32,962 nucleotides of DNA from Frankiaceae bacterium. Its GTDB lineage: Bacteria > Actinomycetota > Actinomycetes > JAVEEJ01. Shown piece by piece: positions 1 through 8,117 of this stretch. The position numbers were made by a program, and so were the translations under genes. Numbering within the stretch: position 1 is the stretch's first letter; each line of letters starts with the position of its first letter. The notes under the pieces are model-generated. The model was given only the letters and a program-made list of their open reading frames with translations. It ran no database searches and was not told the DNA's origin. The stretch covers positions 1 to 32,962 of the forward strand of contig JAVEEJ010000190.1 in NCBI GenBank assembly GCA_030840515.1. Direction: 5' to 3'.

Positions 1-431
1 TCGATCCCGAGCGTGTGCAAGCCGAGGCAGGACAGCAGGACGTCGACGATCGAGTCGGCAGCACCCACTTCATGGAAGTGGACGTCGGCGGGGGAGATGC
101 CGTGCACGGCGCCTTCGGCAACGGCCAGCCGCTGGAAGACTGCCGCCGCCCTGGCCTTGACGGCGTCCGGGACCGCGGCATCCCGGGTGAGGGCGAGCAC
201 GTCTTCGAGCCGGCGCAGCTGCGGGTCGTCGTCGTTGACCTCGAGTCGCCAGGACATCGCTGCCAGGCCGTTGACGTCTTCCGCACCGACGGAGCCGCCG
301 GCGCTGATCGGCAGCGACGAGAACAGCCGGAGCTCGGCACCATCGGGGAAAGCATCCACGTGGGCCAGCGCTCCGAGCAGCATGTCGCCACTGACCCCCA
401 TCGAGGCGTCGACCCAGGCCACCCGGCTCAC
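1..431 (-). CDS. larC: LarC, nickel insertion protein (partial, C-terminus beyond left edge)
   Basis: This is the N-terminal ~143 residues of LarC, the CTP-dependent cyclometallase that inserts nickel into the pincer nucleotide cofactor used by lactate racemase and related enzymes. The ORF track misses it because it runs off the window. Read from the minus strand it starts VSRVAWVDASMGVSGDM, the family's N-terminal 'D.xxGxSGDM' motif. It later contains the diagnostic VHFHEVGAADSIVD motif at about residues 119-132. The GTG start shares GTGA with the larB stop (4-nt overlap), so translation is probably coupled. The C-terminal part and any larE would lie to the left. Family identification is firm; the target enzyme is unknown. 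Confidence 0.9.
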   Translation of the reverse strand, partial: MSRVAWVDASMGVSGDMLLGALAHVDAFPDGAELRLFSSLPISAGGSVGAEDVNGLAAMSWRLEVNDDDPQLRRLEDVLALTRDAAVPDAVKARAAAVFQRLAVAEGAVHGISPADVHFHEVGAADSIVDVLLSCLGLHTLGI

Positions 432-1207
432 GTGCGGGCCGCCGCCCGACGCGCGACCCGCGCCGCGAAGACGCCGGCCCCGAAACCGTTGTCGATGTTG
501 ACGACGGTGACACCGGGCGCGCAGGAGTTGAGCATCGCCAGCAGGGCAGCGAGGCCACCGAAGGACGCTCCGTAGCCGACGCTCGTGGGCACCGCGACCA
601 TCGGCACCCCGACGAGGCCGCCGACGACGCTCGGCAGTGCGCCCTCCATCCCGGCCACGACCACGAGGCAGTCGGCAGAGTCGAGGACCGCGCGGTTCGC
701 CAGCAGTCGGTGCAGCCCGGCGACTCCCACATCGGTGACCTGCTCGGTCTCGGCACCGCAGACCGCGGCGGTGACCGCGGCCTCGGTGGCGACGGGAAGG
801 TCGGAGGTGCCGGCGGCCACGATCACCACCCGACCGCGGGCCGACGGCAGCTCGCCGACGTAGGCAGTGGCGCTCACGTCATCGACCACGGCGGCGGGCA
901 GGTCTCGCCGTACTCGCTCCCGGCTCTCCTCGCTCAAGCGGGTGGCGAGTACGGCGCGGTCGCTGGCCGCGGCCAGCCGGCGCAGGAGAGCCACCACCTG
1001 CTCCGGCGTCTTGCCGGCGCCGTAGACCACCTCGGGGTCACCGGTGCGCAGCGCGCGGTGCAGGTCAGGACGTGCCCAGCCCAGGTCCTCGACACCGGTC
1101 GCGTCAGCTCCGAGCGGGCCCGCGGTCAGCACCTCTGCGGCGGTGTCGGCGGGCAGAGTCCCCGCGGCGACCCGCTCGAGGAGCTCGACGAGCCGTGACC
1201 GGTCCAC
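428..1207 (-). CDS. larB: LarB, pyridinium-3,5-biscarboxylic acid mononucleotide synthase
   Basis: LarB carboxylates and hydrolyses nicotinic acid adenine dinucleotide in the first step of nickel-pincer nucleotide synthesis. The 259-aa length is normal. The C-terminal half is PurE-like, with AGTSDLPVA near 132-140, VVAGMEGALPSVVGG near 183-197, PTSVGYGAS near 207-215 and LNSCAPG carrying Cys229, which matches the family's catalytic cysteine. The N-terminal ~100 residues are the variable LarB extension. The GTG start lies 6 nt after a TAGGGT -10-like hexamer with no Shine-Dalgarno, so a leaderless mRNA is likely. It overlaps larC by 4 nt and is divergent from the DUF4446 gene. Confidence 0.93.
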   Translation of the reverse strand: MDRSRLVELLERVAAGTLPADTAAEVLTAGPLGADATGVEDLGWARPDLHRALRTGDPEVVYGAGKTPEQVVALLRRLAAASDRAVLATRLSEESRERVRRDLPAAVVDDVSATAYVGELPSARGRVVIVAAGTSDLPVATEAAVTAAVCGAETEQVTDVGVAGLHRLLANRAVLDSADCLVVVAGMEGALPSVVGGLVGVPMVAVPTSVGYGASFGGLAALLAMLNSCAPGVTVVNIDNGFGAGVFAARVARRAAART

Positions 1208-1213
1208 GGCGCG

Positions 1214-1252
1214 ACCCTACGGTTCAGATCGGCGTTCAGGTGCGGCTACCCT
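1214..1252. promoter_or_regulatory. Divergent leaderless promoters for larB and the DUF4446 gene
   Basis: On the minus strand TAGGGT (1219-1214) precedes the larB GTG by 6 nt. On the plus strand TACCCT (1247-1252) precedes the GTG at 1261 by 8 nt, with a TTCAGA -35-like element at 1223-1228 (18-nt spacer). GTTCAG occurs twice in this short region. The spacing fits actinobacterial leaderless transcripts, in which the start codon is the first transcribed triplet. This is inferred from pattern only. Confidence 0.5.
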
Positions 1253-1260
1253 CGGGCCTC

Positions 1261-1857
1261 GTGCCGGCCCTGTCCAAGGACACCCTCGACCTGCTCGCCC
1301 TCGTCGGCGTCGGGGTGGGCGTGGTGGCACTGCTTCTGGGCGTCGGAGCGTTCGTCCGGCTCCACCAGCTGCGTCGCGACTACGACGTGCTGCAGGGCGG
1401 CGACAACAAGGAGTCCTTCATCACCGCCGTCGGGCGGCAGCGCGCCGAGCTGCTCGGCCTGCGCCGCGACATCGACGCGGCGAAGTCCGAGCTCGCGGTG
1501 GCCCGGGCCGAGCTGCACGACGCGATCCGCCACGTGGCGGTGGTGCGTTACGACGCGTTCGCGGACATGGGTGGTCGGCTGTCCTTCTCCGCAGCGATGC
1601 TCGACGACGCCGGCGACGGCCTGGTCATCACCTCCATCAACGGCCGCAGCGAGACCCGCACCTACGCCAAGGGCGTCAAGGCCGGCACCAGCGAGCACAC
1701 GCTCTCTCCGGAGGAACTGCAGGCCATCGGGTATGCCACGGGTACGACGCCGCCTCGGTTGACGCGGCGGGCGCGTAAGGCAGCCGAGGCCGAGCAGGCC
1801 ATGGAACCGCTGCCGGAGCCCGACGGTGACGTCGAAGGCTTCACCGTCCGGCCCTGA
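1261..1857 (+). CDS. DUF4446 family membrane-anchored protein
   Basis: A conserved actinobacterial protein of unknown function. I start it at GTG 1261 (198 aa) rather than the track's 1072, because the extra upstream residues are Arg/Pro-rich shadow of larB and a -10 element lies directly upstream. It has one N-terminal membrane segment (LDLLALVGVGVGVVALLLGVG), then a helical, probably coiled-coil stretch rich in Glu, Arg and Ala. The DUF4446 core follows, including VVRYDAFADMGGRLSFS and TSINGRSETRTYAKGV. The C-terminal tail is charged. It sits 14 nt before pheA and is likely co-transcribed with it. Function unknown; the topology suggests a cytoplasmic domain tethered to the membrane. Confidence 0.85.
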   Translation: MPALSKDTLDLLALVGVGVGVVALLLGVGAFVRLHQLRRDYDVLQGGDNKESFITAVGRQRAELLGLRRDIDAAKSELAVARAELHDAIRHVAVVRYDAFADMGGRLSFSAAMLDDAGDGLVITSINGRSETRTYAKGVKAGTSEHTLSPEELQAIGYATGTTPPRLTRRARKAAEAEQAMEPLPEPDGDVEGFTVRP

Positions 1858-1871
1858 CAGAAGGCGCGTCG

Positions 1872-2816
1872 ATGCCTGGACTGCCTCCCCCGCGTTACGC
1901 CTACCTCGGACCCGAGGGGACCTTCACCGAGGCCGCCCTGCGGTCGCTGCCCTCGGCGTCCAAAGCCCACCTGATGCCCTGCTCGACGGTGCCCGCGGCG
2001 CTCGACGCTGTGCGCCAGGGCGAGGCCGACGGGGCCATGGTGCCGCTGGAGAACTCGGTCGAGGGATCGGTCGCCGTCACCCTCGACGCGCTGGCCGTGG
2101 GCGAGCCGTTGCTGATCGCCCGCGAGGTCGTGCTCCCGGTGGCCTTCGCCGTCGCCACCCGGCCCGGCATCGCGCCGGAAGACGTGCGCACCATCGCCAC
2201 CATCCCGCACGCTCACGCGCAGGTGCGTGGCTGGTTGGACGAGCACCTGCCCGGCGCGGCCTTGCTGCCCACCCCCTCCACCGCCGACGGGGCACGGGTG
2301 GTGGCCGAAGGCGGGGCCGACGCCGCGGTGTGCGCGCCGATCGCGGCCGAGCGCTATGGGCTCGTCGTACTCGCCTCCGACGTCCACGACGCACTGGACG
2401 CGCAGACCCGCTTCGTGCTGGCGGTGCGGCCGAGCGGACCGCCGCCACCGCCGACCGGGTGGGACAGGACCTCGCTGGTGGCGTTCATCGCCGACGACCA
2501 CGCCGGTGCGCTGCTCGAGCTGCTCACGGAGCTGGCGGTGCGGGGGGTGAACCTGACGCGCATCGAGTCCCGCCCCACCGGCGAAGGGCTCGGCCGCTAC
2601 TGCTTCTCCATCGACTGCGAGGGGCACGTCGCCGAGCCGCGGGTGGGCGAGGCCTTGGCTGCGCTGCGCCGGACCTGCCTTGACCTGCGGTTTCTCGGGT
2701 CATACCCCCGGGCGGACGCGGCGCCCGAGTCCACGCCACGACGCCGCGGCACGAGCGAGGCCGAGTTCCGGGACGGGGCAGCCTGGGTGGAGCGGCTGCG
2801 GACCGGCCCGGTCTGA
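1872..2816 (+). CDS. pheA: Prephenate dehydratase
   Basis: Converts prephenate to phenylpyruvate in phenylalanine synthesis. This is the monofunctional actinobacterial form (314 aa), without a chorismate mutase domain. The N-terminus YLGPEGTFTEAAL, the PLENSVEGSV motif and the periplasmic-binding-like fold cover roughly residues 8-190. A C-terminal ACT domain (about 205-280) contains LTRIESRPT, the Phe-binding ESRP motif expected for feedback inhibition. The start has an AAGG-type Shine-Dalgarno, and a perfect terminator hairpin follows the stop. A separate chorismate mutase, which would make its substrate, lies at 20.4-20.7 kb. Confidence 0.96.
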   Translation: MPGLPPPRYAYLGPEGTFTEAALRSLPSASKAHLMPCSTVPAALDAVRQGEADGAMVPLENSVEGSVAVTLDALAVGEPLLIAREVVLPVAFAVATRPGIAPEDVRTIATIPHAHAQVRGWLDEHLPGAALLPTPSTADGARVVAEGGADAAVCAPIAAERYGLVVLASDVHDALDAQTRFVLAVRPSGPPPPPTGWDRTSLVAFIADDHAGALLELLTELAVRGVNLTRIESRPTGEGLGRYCFSIDCEGHVAEPRVGEALAALRRTCLDLRFLGSYPRADAAPESTPRRRGTSEAEFRDGAAWVERLRTGPV

Positions 2817-2830
2817 CCGAGAGCAAGAAG

Positions 2831-2866
2831 AGGCCCGGACCCCCCAGCGGGTCCGGGCCTCTCCCA
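2831..2866 (+). terminator. Intrinsic terminator after pheA
   Basis: A perfect 12-bp GC-rich stem, AGGCCCGGACCC (2831-2842) with GGGTCCGGGCCT (2849-2860), and a 6-nt loop, beginning 15 nt after the pheA stop. There is no strong U-tract, which is common in high-GC actinobacteria. It lies between pheA and the convergent small secreted peptide gene and may serve both. Confidence 0.85.
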
Positions 2867-2901
2867 GTAGCAGCGGATCAGTGGTGCCGGTGAGCGTTAG
2901 C

Positions 2902-3045
2902 TCACGGGGCGCACTGGTCCACGGTCTGCTCGGTTCCGTTGACGTTCAGGTACAGGTGCACACAGGCGCCCGGGTCAGCGAGCGCAGGTGCGGTGGTGGC
3001 CAGTGCAGCGCCGCCGAGAACGAGAGCAGCAATGAGCTTCTTCAC
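2902..3045 (-). CDS. Small secreted two-cysteine peptide (47 aa)
   Basis: The track gives a longer ORF, but GTG at 3045 is preceded by a GGGAGGGG Shine-Dalgarno and opens a textbook signal peptide: KK, a hydrophobic [16 protein letters not shown] core, then a cleavage site after ALA. The predicted mature product is only about 24 residues ([20 protein letters not shown] followed by QCAP), with two cysteines that could form one disulfide. It is convergent with pheA and divergent from serS. I do not recognise a named family. It could be a structural or signalling peptide, or an antimicrobial one; nothing in the sequence decides this. Confidence 0.65.
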   Translation of the reverse strand: MKKLIAALVLGGAALATTAPALADPGACVHLYLNVNGTEQTVDQCAP

Positions 3046-3156
3046 GGATTCCCCTCCCAGTGGGGTCGTGAGTGGTGTATCGGACATCAGGGTTAACGGG
3101 GGACGTCACGTTTGCTCGCGGGTTCCCACAAAAAACTTTTCGCTGGAACGGCTCGG

Positions 3157-3172
3157 TAGCCTGCGCAGCGTG
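3157..3172 (+). promoter_or_regulatory. -10 element and leaderless start of serS
   Basis: TAGCCT at 3157-3162 lies 7 nt before GTG 3170, and no Shine-Dalgarno is present. This matches the leaderless arrangement seen elsewhere in the window. No convincing -35 was found. Confidence 0.4.
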
Positions 3173-4435
3173 ATCGACCTCCGCACCCTCCGCGACGACC
3201 CGGAGCGGGTCCGCGCCTCGCAGCGGCACCGTGGGGCCGACCCCGCAGCCGTGGATACCCTGCTCGCCGCTGACGCCGCACGCCGGGCCGCGATCTCCGT
3301 GGCCGACGAGCTGCGCGCGGAGTCGAACACCGCAAGCAAGGGCATCCAGGCGGCGGCCCCGGACGAGCGCGCGGCGCTGATCGTGCGGGCCAAGCAGCTC
3401 AAGGACGCCGTGCGGGATGCGGAGCTCGAGCAGGGCCACGCAGAGGACGCGCTGCGCGCGGCGCACCTGGCCATCGCCAACGTGGTCGAGGACGGCGTCC
3501 CTCCTGGGGGTGAGGACGACTACGTCCTGCTCGAGGAGGTCGGAGCCCCCACGGTCGGCCCGGACGCGAAGGACCACCTCGAGCTGGGGGAGCGGCTCGG
3601 TGCCATCGACGTCGAGCGCGGGGCCAAGGTCTCCGGGTCGCGCTTCTACTTCCTCACCGGCGTCGGGGCGCTGCTCGAGCTCGCCCTGGTGAACGCGGCC
3701 ATGGCGCAGGCCGTGTCGGCGGGCTTCACGCCGATGATCGTCCCGGCCCTGGTGCGACCCGAGGCGATGGAGGGCACCGGGTTTCTCGGCGCGCACGCCG
3801 CGGAGGTCTACCGGCTCGAGGCCGACGACCTCTACCTGGTCGGCACCTCCGAGGTCCCGCTCGCGGCCTATCACTCGGGCGAGGTGCTCGACCTGTCCGG
3901 CGGGCCGCTGCGCTACGCCGGCTTCTCGTCCTGCTTCCGGCGCGAGGCCGGTTCCTACGGCAAGGACACGCGGGGGATCATCCGCGTGCACCAGTTCGAC
4001 AAGGTGGAGATGTTCGTGTTCACCACGGTCGAGCAGGCCTACGACGAGCACCGTCGACTGCTGGCGTGGGAGAAGGAGTTCCTCGACGCCCTCGAGCTGC
4101 CCTACCGGGTGATCGACGTGGCGGCCGGCGACCTGGGGTCGAGCGCGGCGCGCAAGTTCGACTGCGAGGCCTGGCTGCCCTCCCAGCAGCGGTGGCTGGA
4201 GCTGACCTCCACGTCCAACTGCACCGACTTCCAGGCACGCAGGCTGGGGGTGCGGGTCCGCGGTGAGGACGGCTCGCTCACGCCCGCGGCAACCCTCAAC
4301 GGCACCCTGTGCGCAGTGCCGCGCACGATCGTGGCGCTCCTGGAGAACCACCAGCAGCCCGACGGCGCCGTACGCGTGCCCGCACTTCTCCAGCCCTACC
4401 TCGGCGGCCGCGAGCTCCTCGAACCGGTGAGCTGA
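3170..4435 (+). CDS. serS: Seryl-tRNA synthetase
   Basis: Class II aminoacyl-tRNA synthetase that charges tRNA-Ser; two of its tRNA substrates are encoded in this window. I start at GTG 3170 (421 aa, normal length), giving the conserved N-terminus [15 protein letters not shown]. The track's start adds upstream non-coding sequence. Residues ~1-105 form the tRNA-binding helical hairpin. Motif 2 is visible as [18 protein letters not shown], and motif 3 as [19 protein letters not shown] near the C-terminus. The LVGTSEVPL substrate-binding segment is present. A HAD hydrolase gene follows after 9 nt, probably in the same operon. Confidence 0.97.
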   Translation: MIDLRTLRDDPERVRASQRHRGADPAAVDTLLAADAARRAAISVADELRAESNTASKGIQAAAPDERAALIVRAKQLKDAVRDAELEQGHAEDALRAAHLAIANVVEDGVPPGGEDDYVLLEEVGAPTVGPDAKDHLELGERLGAIDVERGAKVSGSRFYFLTGVGALLELALVNAAMAQAVSAGFTPMIVPALVRPEAMEGTGFLGAHAAEVYRLEADDLYLVGTSEVPLAAYHSGEVLDLSGGPLRYAGFSSCFRREAGSYGKDTRGIIRVHQFDKVEMFVFTTVEQAYDEHRRLLAWEKEFLDALELPYRVIDVAAGDLGSSAARKFDCEAWLPSQQRWLELTSTSNCTDFQARRLGVRVRGEDGSLTPAATLNGTLCAVPRTIVALLENHQQPDGAVRVPALLQPYLGGRELLEPVS

Positions 4436-4444
4436 AGACGTCGG

Positions 4445-5254
4445 ATGGACGAGTACGTCGTGCGGTGCGTCGCCACCGACCTCGACGGAACCCTGGTGCG
4501 CACCGACGGGACGATCAGCAAGCGCACCGCTGACGCCCTCGCCGGCGTGGAGGCGGCAGGCATCGACGTCGTCCTGGTCACCGGGCGGCCTCCGCGCTGG
4601 ATGCACCCGGTCGCGGAGGCGACGGGTCACCGCGGGCTGGCCGTCTGCGCCAACGGCGCGCTCATCTACGACCTGCACACGGAGCGGGTCGTCGAGACCT
4701 TCCCGTTGGGCGTGACGGCGGCTGCTGACGTGGTCGACTCGCTGCGGCGAGCGATCGCCGGTGTGAGCTTCGCCGTCGAGCGCGGGGAGAGCTTCGGCCA
4801 CGAGCCCGGCTACCAGACGCGCTATCCGATGCCGGACGGCGTGGTGATCGCACCGATGGACGAGCTGCTTGCCGCTGGCCCTGCCGTCAAGATCCTGGTC
4901 AGGCACGCGTCGTTGTCGGCCGACGAGCTGCTCGCCAGTGCGTCGGAGGTGGTGGGGCAGACCGCGAACGTGACGCACTCCAACGTCAACGACCGGCTGC
5001 TCGAAATCAGCGCCGCCGGGGTGTCGAAGGCCTCGACGCTCGCCCGGCTGTGTGCTGAGCGCGGGATCGACCGCGGTCAGGTCGTCGCCTTCGGCGACAT
5101 GCCCAACGACCTGCCGATGCTGGAGTGGGCAGGCACGTCGTACGCCGTGGCAAACGCGCACCCCGACGTCCTCGCGGCAGTCGACCACGTGACCGCGAGC
5201 AACGACGACGACGGTGTGGCAATGGTGCTCGAACAGCTATTGGGTGGCCGTTGA
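4445..5254 (+). CDS. Cof-type HAD-IIB hydrolase
   Basis: A 269-aa phosphatase of the HAD superfamily with a C2B cap, likely acting on sugar phosphates or other small phosphomonoesters. Motif I is DLDGTLV near residues 12-18 with the nucleophile and acid aspartates, motif II is the Thr in VTGRPP, a lysine (motif III) lies in the SKASTLA segment, and motif IV is GDMPNDLPML near 218-227. It starts 9 nt after serS, the usual actinobacterial arrangement. The substrate cannot be deduced. Confidence 0.9.
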   Translation: MDEYVVRCVATDLDGTLVRTDGTISKRTADALAGVEAAGIDVVLVTGRPPRWMHPVAEATGHRGLAVCANGALIYDLHTERVVETFPLGVTAAADVVDSLRRAIAGVSFAVERGESFGHEPGYQTRYPMPDGVVIAPMDELLAAGPAVKILVRHASLSADELLASASEVVGQTANVTHSNVNDRLLEISAAGVSKASTLARLCAERGIDRGQVVAFGDMPNDLPMLEWAGTSYAVANAHPDVLAAVDHVTASNDDDGVAMVLEQLLGGR

Positions 5255-5274
5255 CCCGCATGCTTTGACAGGGT

Positions 5275-6624
5275 GTGCCGGTGATGAAACGCGGGTCGCT
5301 GTGGCGGCATCAGGACTTCCTCAAGCTGTGGACCGGCGAGACGATCAGCGTCTTCGGCTCGTCGATCAGCCAGCTCGCGATCCCGCTGGTCGCCATCTCG
5401 ACGCTGCATGCCACGACGTTCCAGGTCGGCGCGCTCAACGCGGTGGAGACCGCGCCGTTCCTGCTGGTCGCGTTGTGGGCCGGCGTGTACGTCGACCGGC
5501 GCAAGCGGCGCGGGGTCCTGATCGGCGCCGACATCGGTCGTGCCCTCGTACTCGGCTCGATCCCGGTCGTGTTCTGGCTCGGGGGGATGGACGACAACAG
5601 TCGGGCGTCCGGACTCGCGCAGCTCTACGCCGTCGCACTGGTGGCGGGCATCTTGACGGTGTTCTTCGACGTCGCCTACCAGTCCTACCTGCCCTCGCTC
5701 GTGGACCGCGAGCAGCTGGCCGAGGGCAACTCCAAGCTGACGACGACTGAGGCCGCCGCGCAGCTCGCCGGCCCGGGTGCCGCTGGCCTGCTCATCAACG
5801 CGTTGAAGGCGCCGGTGGCGATCGTGGTCGACGCCGCCTCGTTCCTGGTGTCGGCGTTCGCGGTCGGCCTGATCCGGAAGCCCGAGCCCGAGGTGGAGGT
5901 CCCCGAGGGCGGCCACAACTCGGTGCGCAAGGACATCTCGGAGGGCCTGCGTTACGTCACCCGCCACCCGATGCTGAAGAAGATCGCCGGCTGCACGGGC
6001 ACGTCGAACCTCGGCAGCGCCATGACCAATGCAGTCCTCGTGGTCTTCCTGGTCCGGGAGCTCCACTACTCGCCTTCACTCCTCGGCCTGGTGTTCTCGC
6101 TGGGATCGATCGGCTTCCTCGTCGGATCCGTCATCACTGCGCGGGTCACCAACTGGCTCGGCCTCGGTCGCACCATCGTGCTGTCGTCCGGGCTCGCGGG
6201 CTTCGCGACGTTGGTCGTGCCCTTCGTCCCCGCGGACAACAAGGCGCTCTCGGCCCCGCTGGTCGTCGCGTCCAGCATCCTGGTCGGGGTCGGCGTGCCG
6301 ATCTACAACATCGGCCAGGTCTCGCTGCGCCAGGCGATCACGCCCACCCGGCTGCAGGGCCGGATGAACGCCTCGATGCGCTTCATCGTGTGGGGAACGA
6401 TGCCACTTGGCGGGCTCATCGGCGGCGCGCTCGGCGGTCCGCTGGGGCTGCGCAACACGATGCTCGTCGGCGCGATCCTGAACGCCTCATGCTTCCTGTG
6501 GGTGCTGTTCTCCCCGGTGCGCACGCTGAAGGAGATCCCGGAGGTGGAGGAGCCGACCGGCACCGCCGCCGTCGATGTCGCCGAGGCGGAGCACCCCCCG
6601 ACCGGCGCCGCGCCGATGCTCTGA
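5275..6624 (+). CDS. MFS transporter, EntS/MFS_3-like exporter
   Basis: A polytopic major facilitator protein of about 449 aa, likely exporting a small molecule or drug. The N-terminus (FLKLWTGETISVFGSSISQLAIPLVA) and the first inter-helix loop VDRRKRRGVLIGAD follow the pattern of the enterobactin-exporter-like group. I can trace about 12 hydrophobic segments with a basic central loop near residues 200-225 and an acidic, hydrophilic C-terminal tail. GTG 5275, GTG 5281 and ATG 5284 are all possible starts and differ by three residues. Substrate unknown. Confidence 0.85.
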   Translation: MPVMKRGSLWRHQDFLKLWTGETISVFGSSISQLAIPLVAISTLHATTFQVGALNAVETAPFLLVALWAGVYVDRRKRRGVLIGADIGRALVLGSIPVVFWLGGMDDNSRASGLAQLYAVALVAGILTVFFDVAYQSYLPSLVDREQLAEGNSKLTTTEAAAQLAGPGAAGLLINALKAPVAIVVDAASFLVSAFAVGLIRKPEPEVEVPEGGHNSVRKDISEGLRYVTRHPMLKKIAGCTGTSNLGSAMTNAVLVVFLVRELHYSPSLLGLVFSLGSIGFLVGSVITARVTNWLGLGRTIVLSSGLAGFATLVVPFVPADNKALSAPLVVASSILVGVGVPIYNIGQVSLRQAITPTRLQGRMNASMRFIVWGTMPLGGLIGGALGGPLGLRNTMLVGAILNASCFLWVLFSPVRTLKEIPEVEEPTGTAAVDVAEAEHPPTGAAPML

Positions 6625-6662
6625 GCAGGAGCTCGACCCTCTGCGTCGAAACACGCGGCACG

Positions 6663-6678
6663 GGGGCGGATCCGCCCC
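6663..6678. repeat. 16-bp perfect palindrome upstream of the BNR protein gene
   Basis: GGGGCGGATCCGCCCC is a perfect palindrome lying between the MFS stop and the ATG at 6694. It could be an operator for the BNR gene or, as a hairpin, contribute to termination after the MFS gene. The evidence is symmetry only. Confidence 0.4.
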
Positions 6679-6693
6679 GTTGGGGGTCGCAAG

Positions 6694-8091
6694 ATGCGCA
6701 AAGCCGTCGCCGTCGTCGCCGTACTCGCCGCCTGCGCCGTGTCAGCGGGCGCGGCCTCCGCCCGCACCACGCCCGTCCCGCGGTTCACCGGCCCGATCCT
6801 GCTGGCGAACACCGACGGGGTCACCGAGCCCCGCATGGCAGTGGATCGCAGGACCGACATCCGCTACGCGGTGGCCAACCTCAAGAGCGGTCCGGCGGCC
6901 GTGTTCGCCTCCACCGACGGCGGCCGGACATTCGGCAAGACGCAAGGGACGATCCCTGGGCAGCAGGCGACGACCATCGACCTGGACATCGTCACCTTGT
7001 CGACCGGTCGCGTCATCGCGAACGAGCTGGACGAAGCGGGCCTGACGTTCCCCACCGGCTACAGCGACGACCACGGCAAGACCTGGCAGGCGTCGTCGGG
7101 CCCCATCGTCGACGTGGACCGGCAGTGGCTCGCGGTCGGGCCGCACGACGAGGTCTACCTGGTGTTCCACAACTTCGTCTCGGGGCTGACTGCGCACGAG
7201 GTCATGGTGCAGAGCTCGACCGACGGCGGGAAGACCTTCGGCGCCCCGGTGCCCGTGACACTGCCCGGGGAGCAGGCCTTCGCCGACCTGTCCTGCGGCG
7301 ACTCGACCGGCCCGTCGGGGATGGCGGTCGACCAGCGCAGCGGTCGCATCTACGTCTCGTTCACCACGCGCACCTCAGCTGTCGGAGGCGGTTGCGGCAA
7401 GAGCGCCACCGGTGAGCCCGGGTTCAACGTCGTGCCCTCCTCGCACATCTGGGTGGCCTCCTCCCCCAACGGCCAGGCCGGCACCTGGAAGACCTCGCTC
7501 GCTGTCGACGCGGCCGAGAGCGGCCTCATCGTCGGCCTCCAGTACTCGCCCGTGCGAGTGGACACGGCGGGAGGCGTGTACGTCGTCTACACGCAGGGCC
7601 TGACCAAGGGTAGCTACGTGTCCGACCTGCACTACGCCTACCTGGCCCCGGGCGCCTCGGCCTGGCGCCAGCACAAGGTCACCGGAACCTCCGGCGGGAT
7701 CCTCTTCGGCCACATCGAGGTCGGCAAGCCGGGGCGGATCGGGCTGGCCTACCTGTACTCCCGCGTCGTCGACGGCGCGACCTTGTGGTTCCCCGCCTTC
7801 TCGCAGACCCTCGACGGCCTCGCTACGCGTCCGCACTTCACGCAGGTCAAGCTGGCCGGCTTCCCGAGTCACAAGGGCAGCGCCGCCCAGATGTCGGGCT
7901 CGTGCGCGACCGGTCCCGGCGCGGGTATCCAGCAGGGGCTGACCTGCGGACGCCAGCTGGACAACTTCGGCACCGCGCTCGATCGCGCGGGCCGGGTGTC
8001 GGTGATCTGGCCCGCCCCGTCGGCCGCCCTCGGTGAGGGGCAGGTCGGGACCTACATCGCCACCCAGCTGTCCGGACCCGGTCTGCTCTAG
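6694..8091 (+). CDS. Secreted BNR/Asp-box repeat protein (sialidase-like propeller)
   Basis: A 465-aa exported protein. The signal peptide is MRKAVAVVAVLAACAVSAGAASA, with cleavage probably near residue 23. The body carries Asp-box motifs, e.g. STDGGRTFG, SDDHGKTWQ and STDGGKTFG, typical of six-bladed sialidase-like beta-propellers. I do not see a clear sialidase catalytic triad, so hydrolase activity should not be assumed. Two pairs of cysteines in the central and C-terminal parts could form disulfides. GGGGG about 7 nt before the ATG can serve as Shine-Dalgarno. A second, more divergent BNR protein lies at 26.4-27.8 kb. Confidence 0.8.
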   Translation: MRKAVAVVAVLAACAVSAGAASARTTPVPRFTGPILLANTDGVTEPRMAVDRRTDIRYAVANLKSGPAAVFASTDGGRTFGKTQGTIPGQQATTIDLDIVTLSTGRVIANELDEAGLTFPTGYSDDHGKTWQASSGPIVDVDRQWLAVGPHDEVYLVFHNFVSGLTAHEVMVQSSTDGGKTFGAPVPVTLPGEQAFADLSCGDSTGPSGMAVDQRSGRIYVSFTTRTSAVGGGCGKSATGEPGFNVVPSSHIWVASSPNGQAGTWKTSLAVDAAESGLIVGLQYSPVRVDTAGGVYVVYTQGLTKGSYVSDLHYAYLAPGASAWRQHKVTGTSGGILFGHIEVGKPGRIGLAYLYSRVVDGATLWFPAFSQTLDGLATRPHFTQVKLAGFPSHKGSAAQMSGSCATGPGAGIQQGLTCGRQLDNFGTALDRAGRVSVIWPAPSAALGEGQVGTYIATQLSGPGLL

Positions 8092-8117
8092 CGGGCCACC
8101 TAGAGGTAGGGCCCGCT
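8090..8117. terminator. Bidirectional stem-loop between convergent BNR and bpa genes
   Basis: AGCGGGCC (8090-8097) pairs with GGCCCGCT (8110-8117) across a 12-nt loop. It lies over the stop codons of both convergent genes, so it can terminate transcription from either side. Its right arm lies within the last codons of bpa. Confidence 0.55.

Noticed and set aside
70-756. 228-aa minus-strand ORF over larB and larC
   Set aside because: Arg/Pro/Ser-rich shadow in the wrong frame; the LarB and LarC frames carry the conserved motifs.
2975-5188. 737-aa minus-strand ORF antisense to serS and HAD
   Set aside because: Long only because GC-rich DNA has few stops; composition is His/Arg/Asp-rich shadow, and the plus strand has clear serS and HAD motifs.
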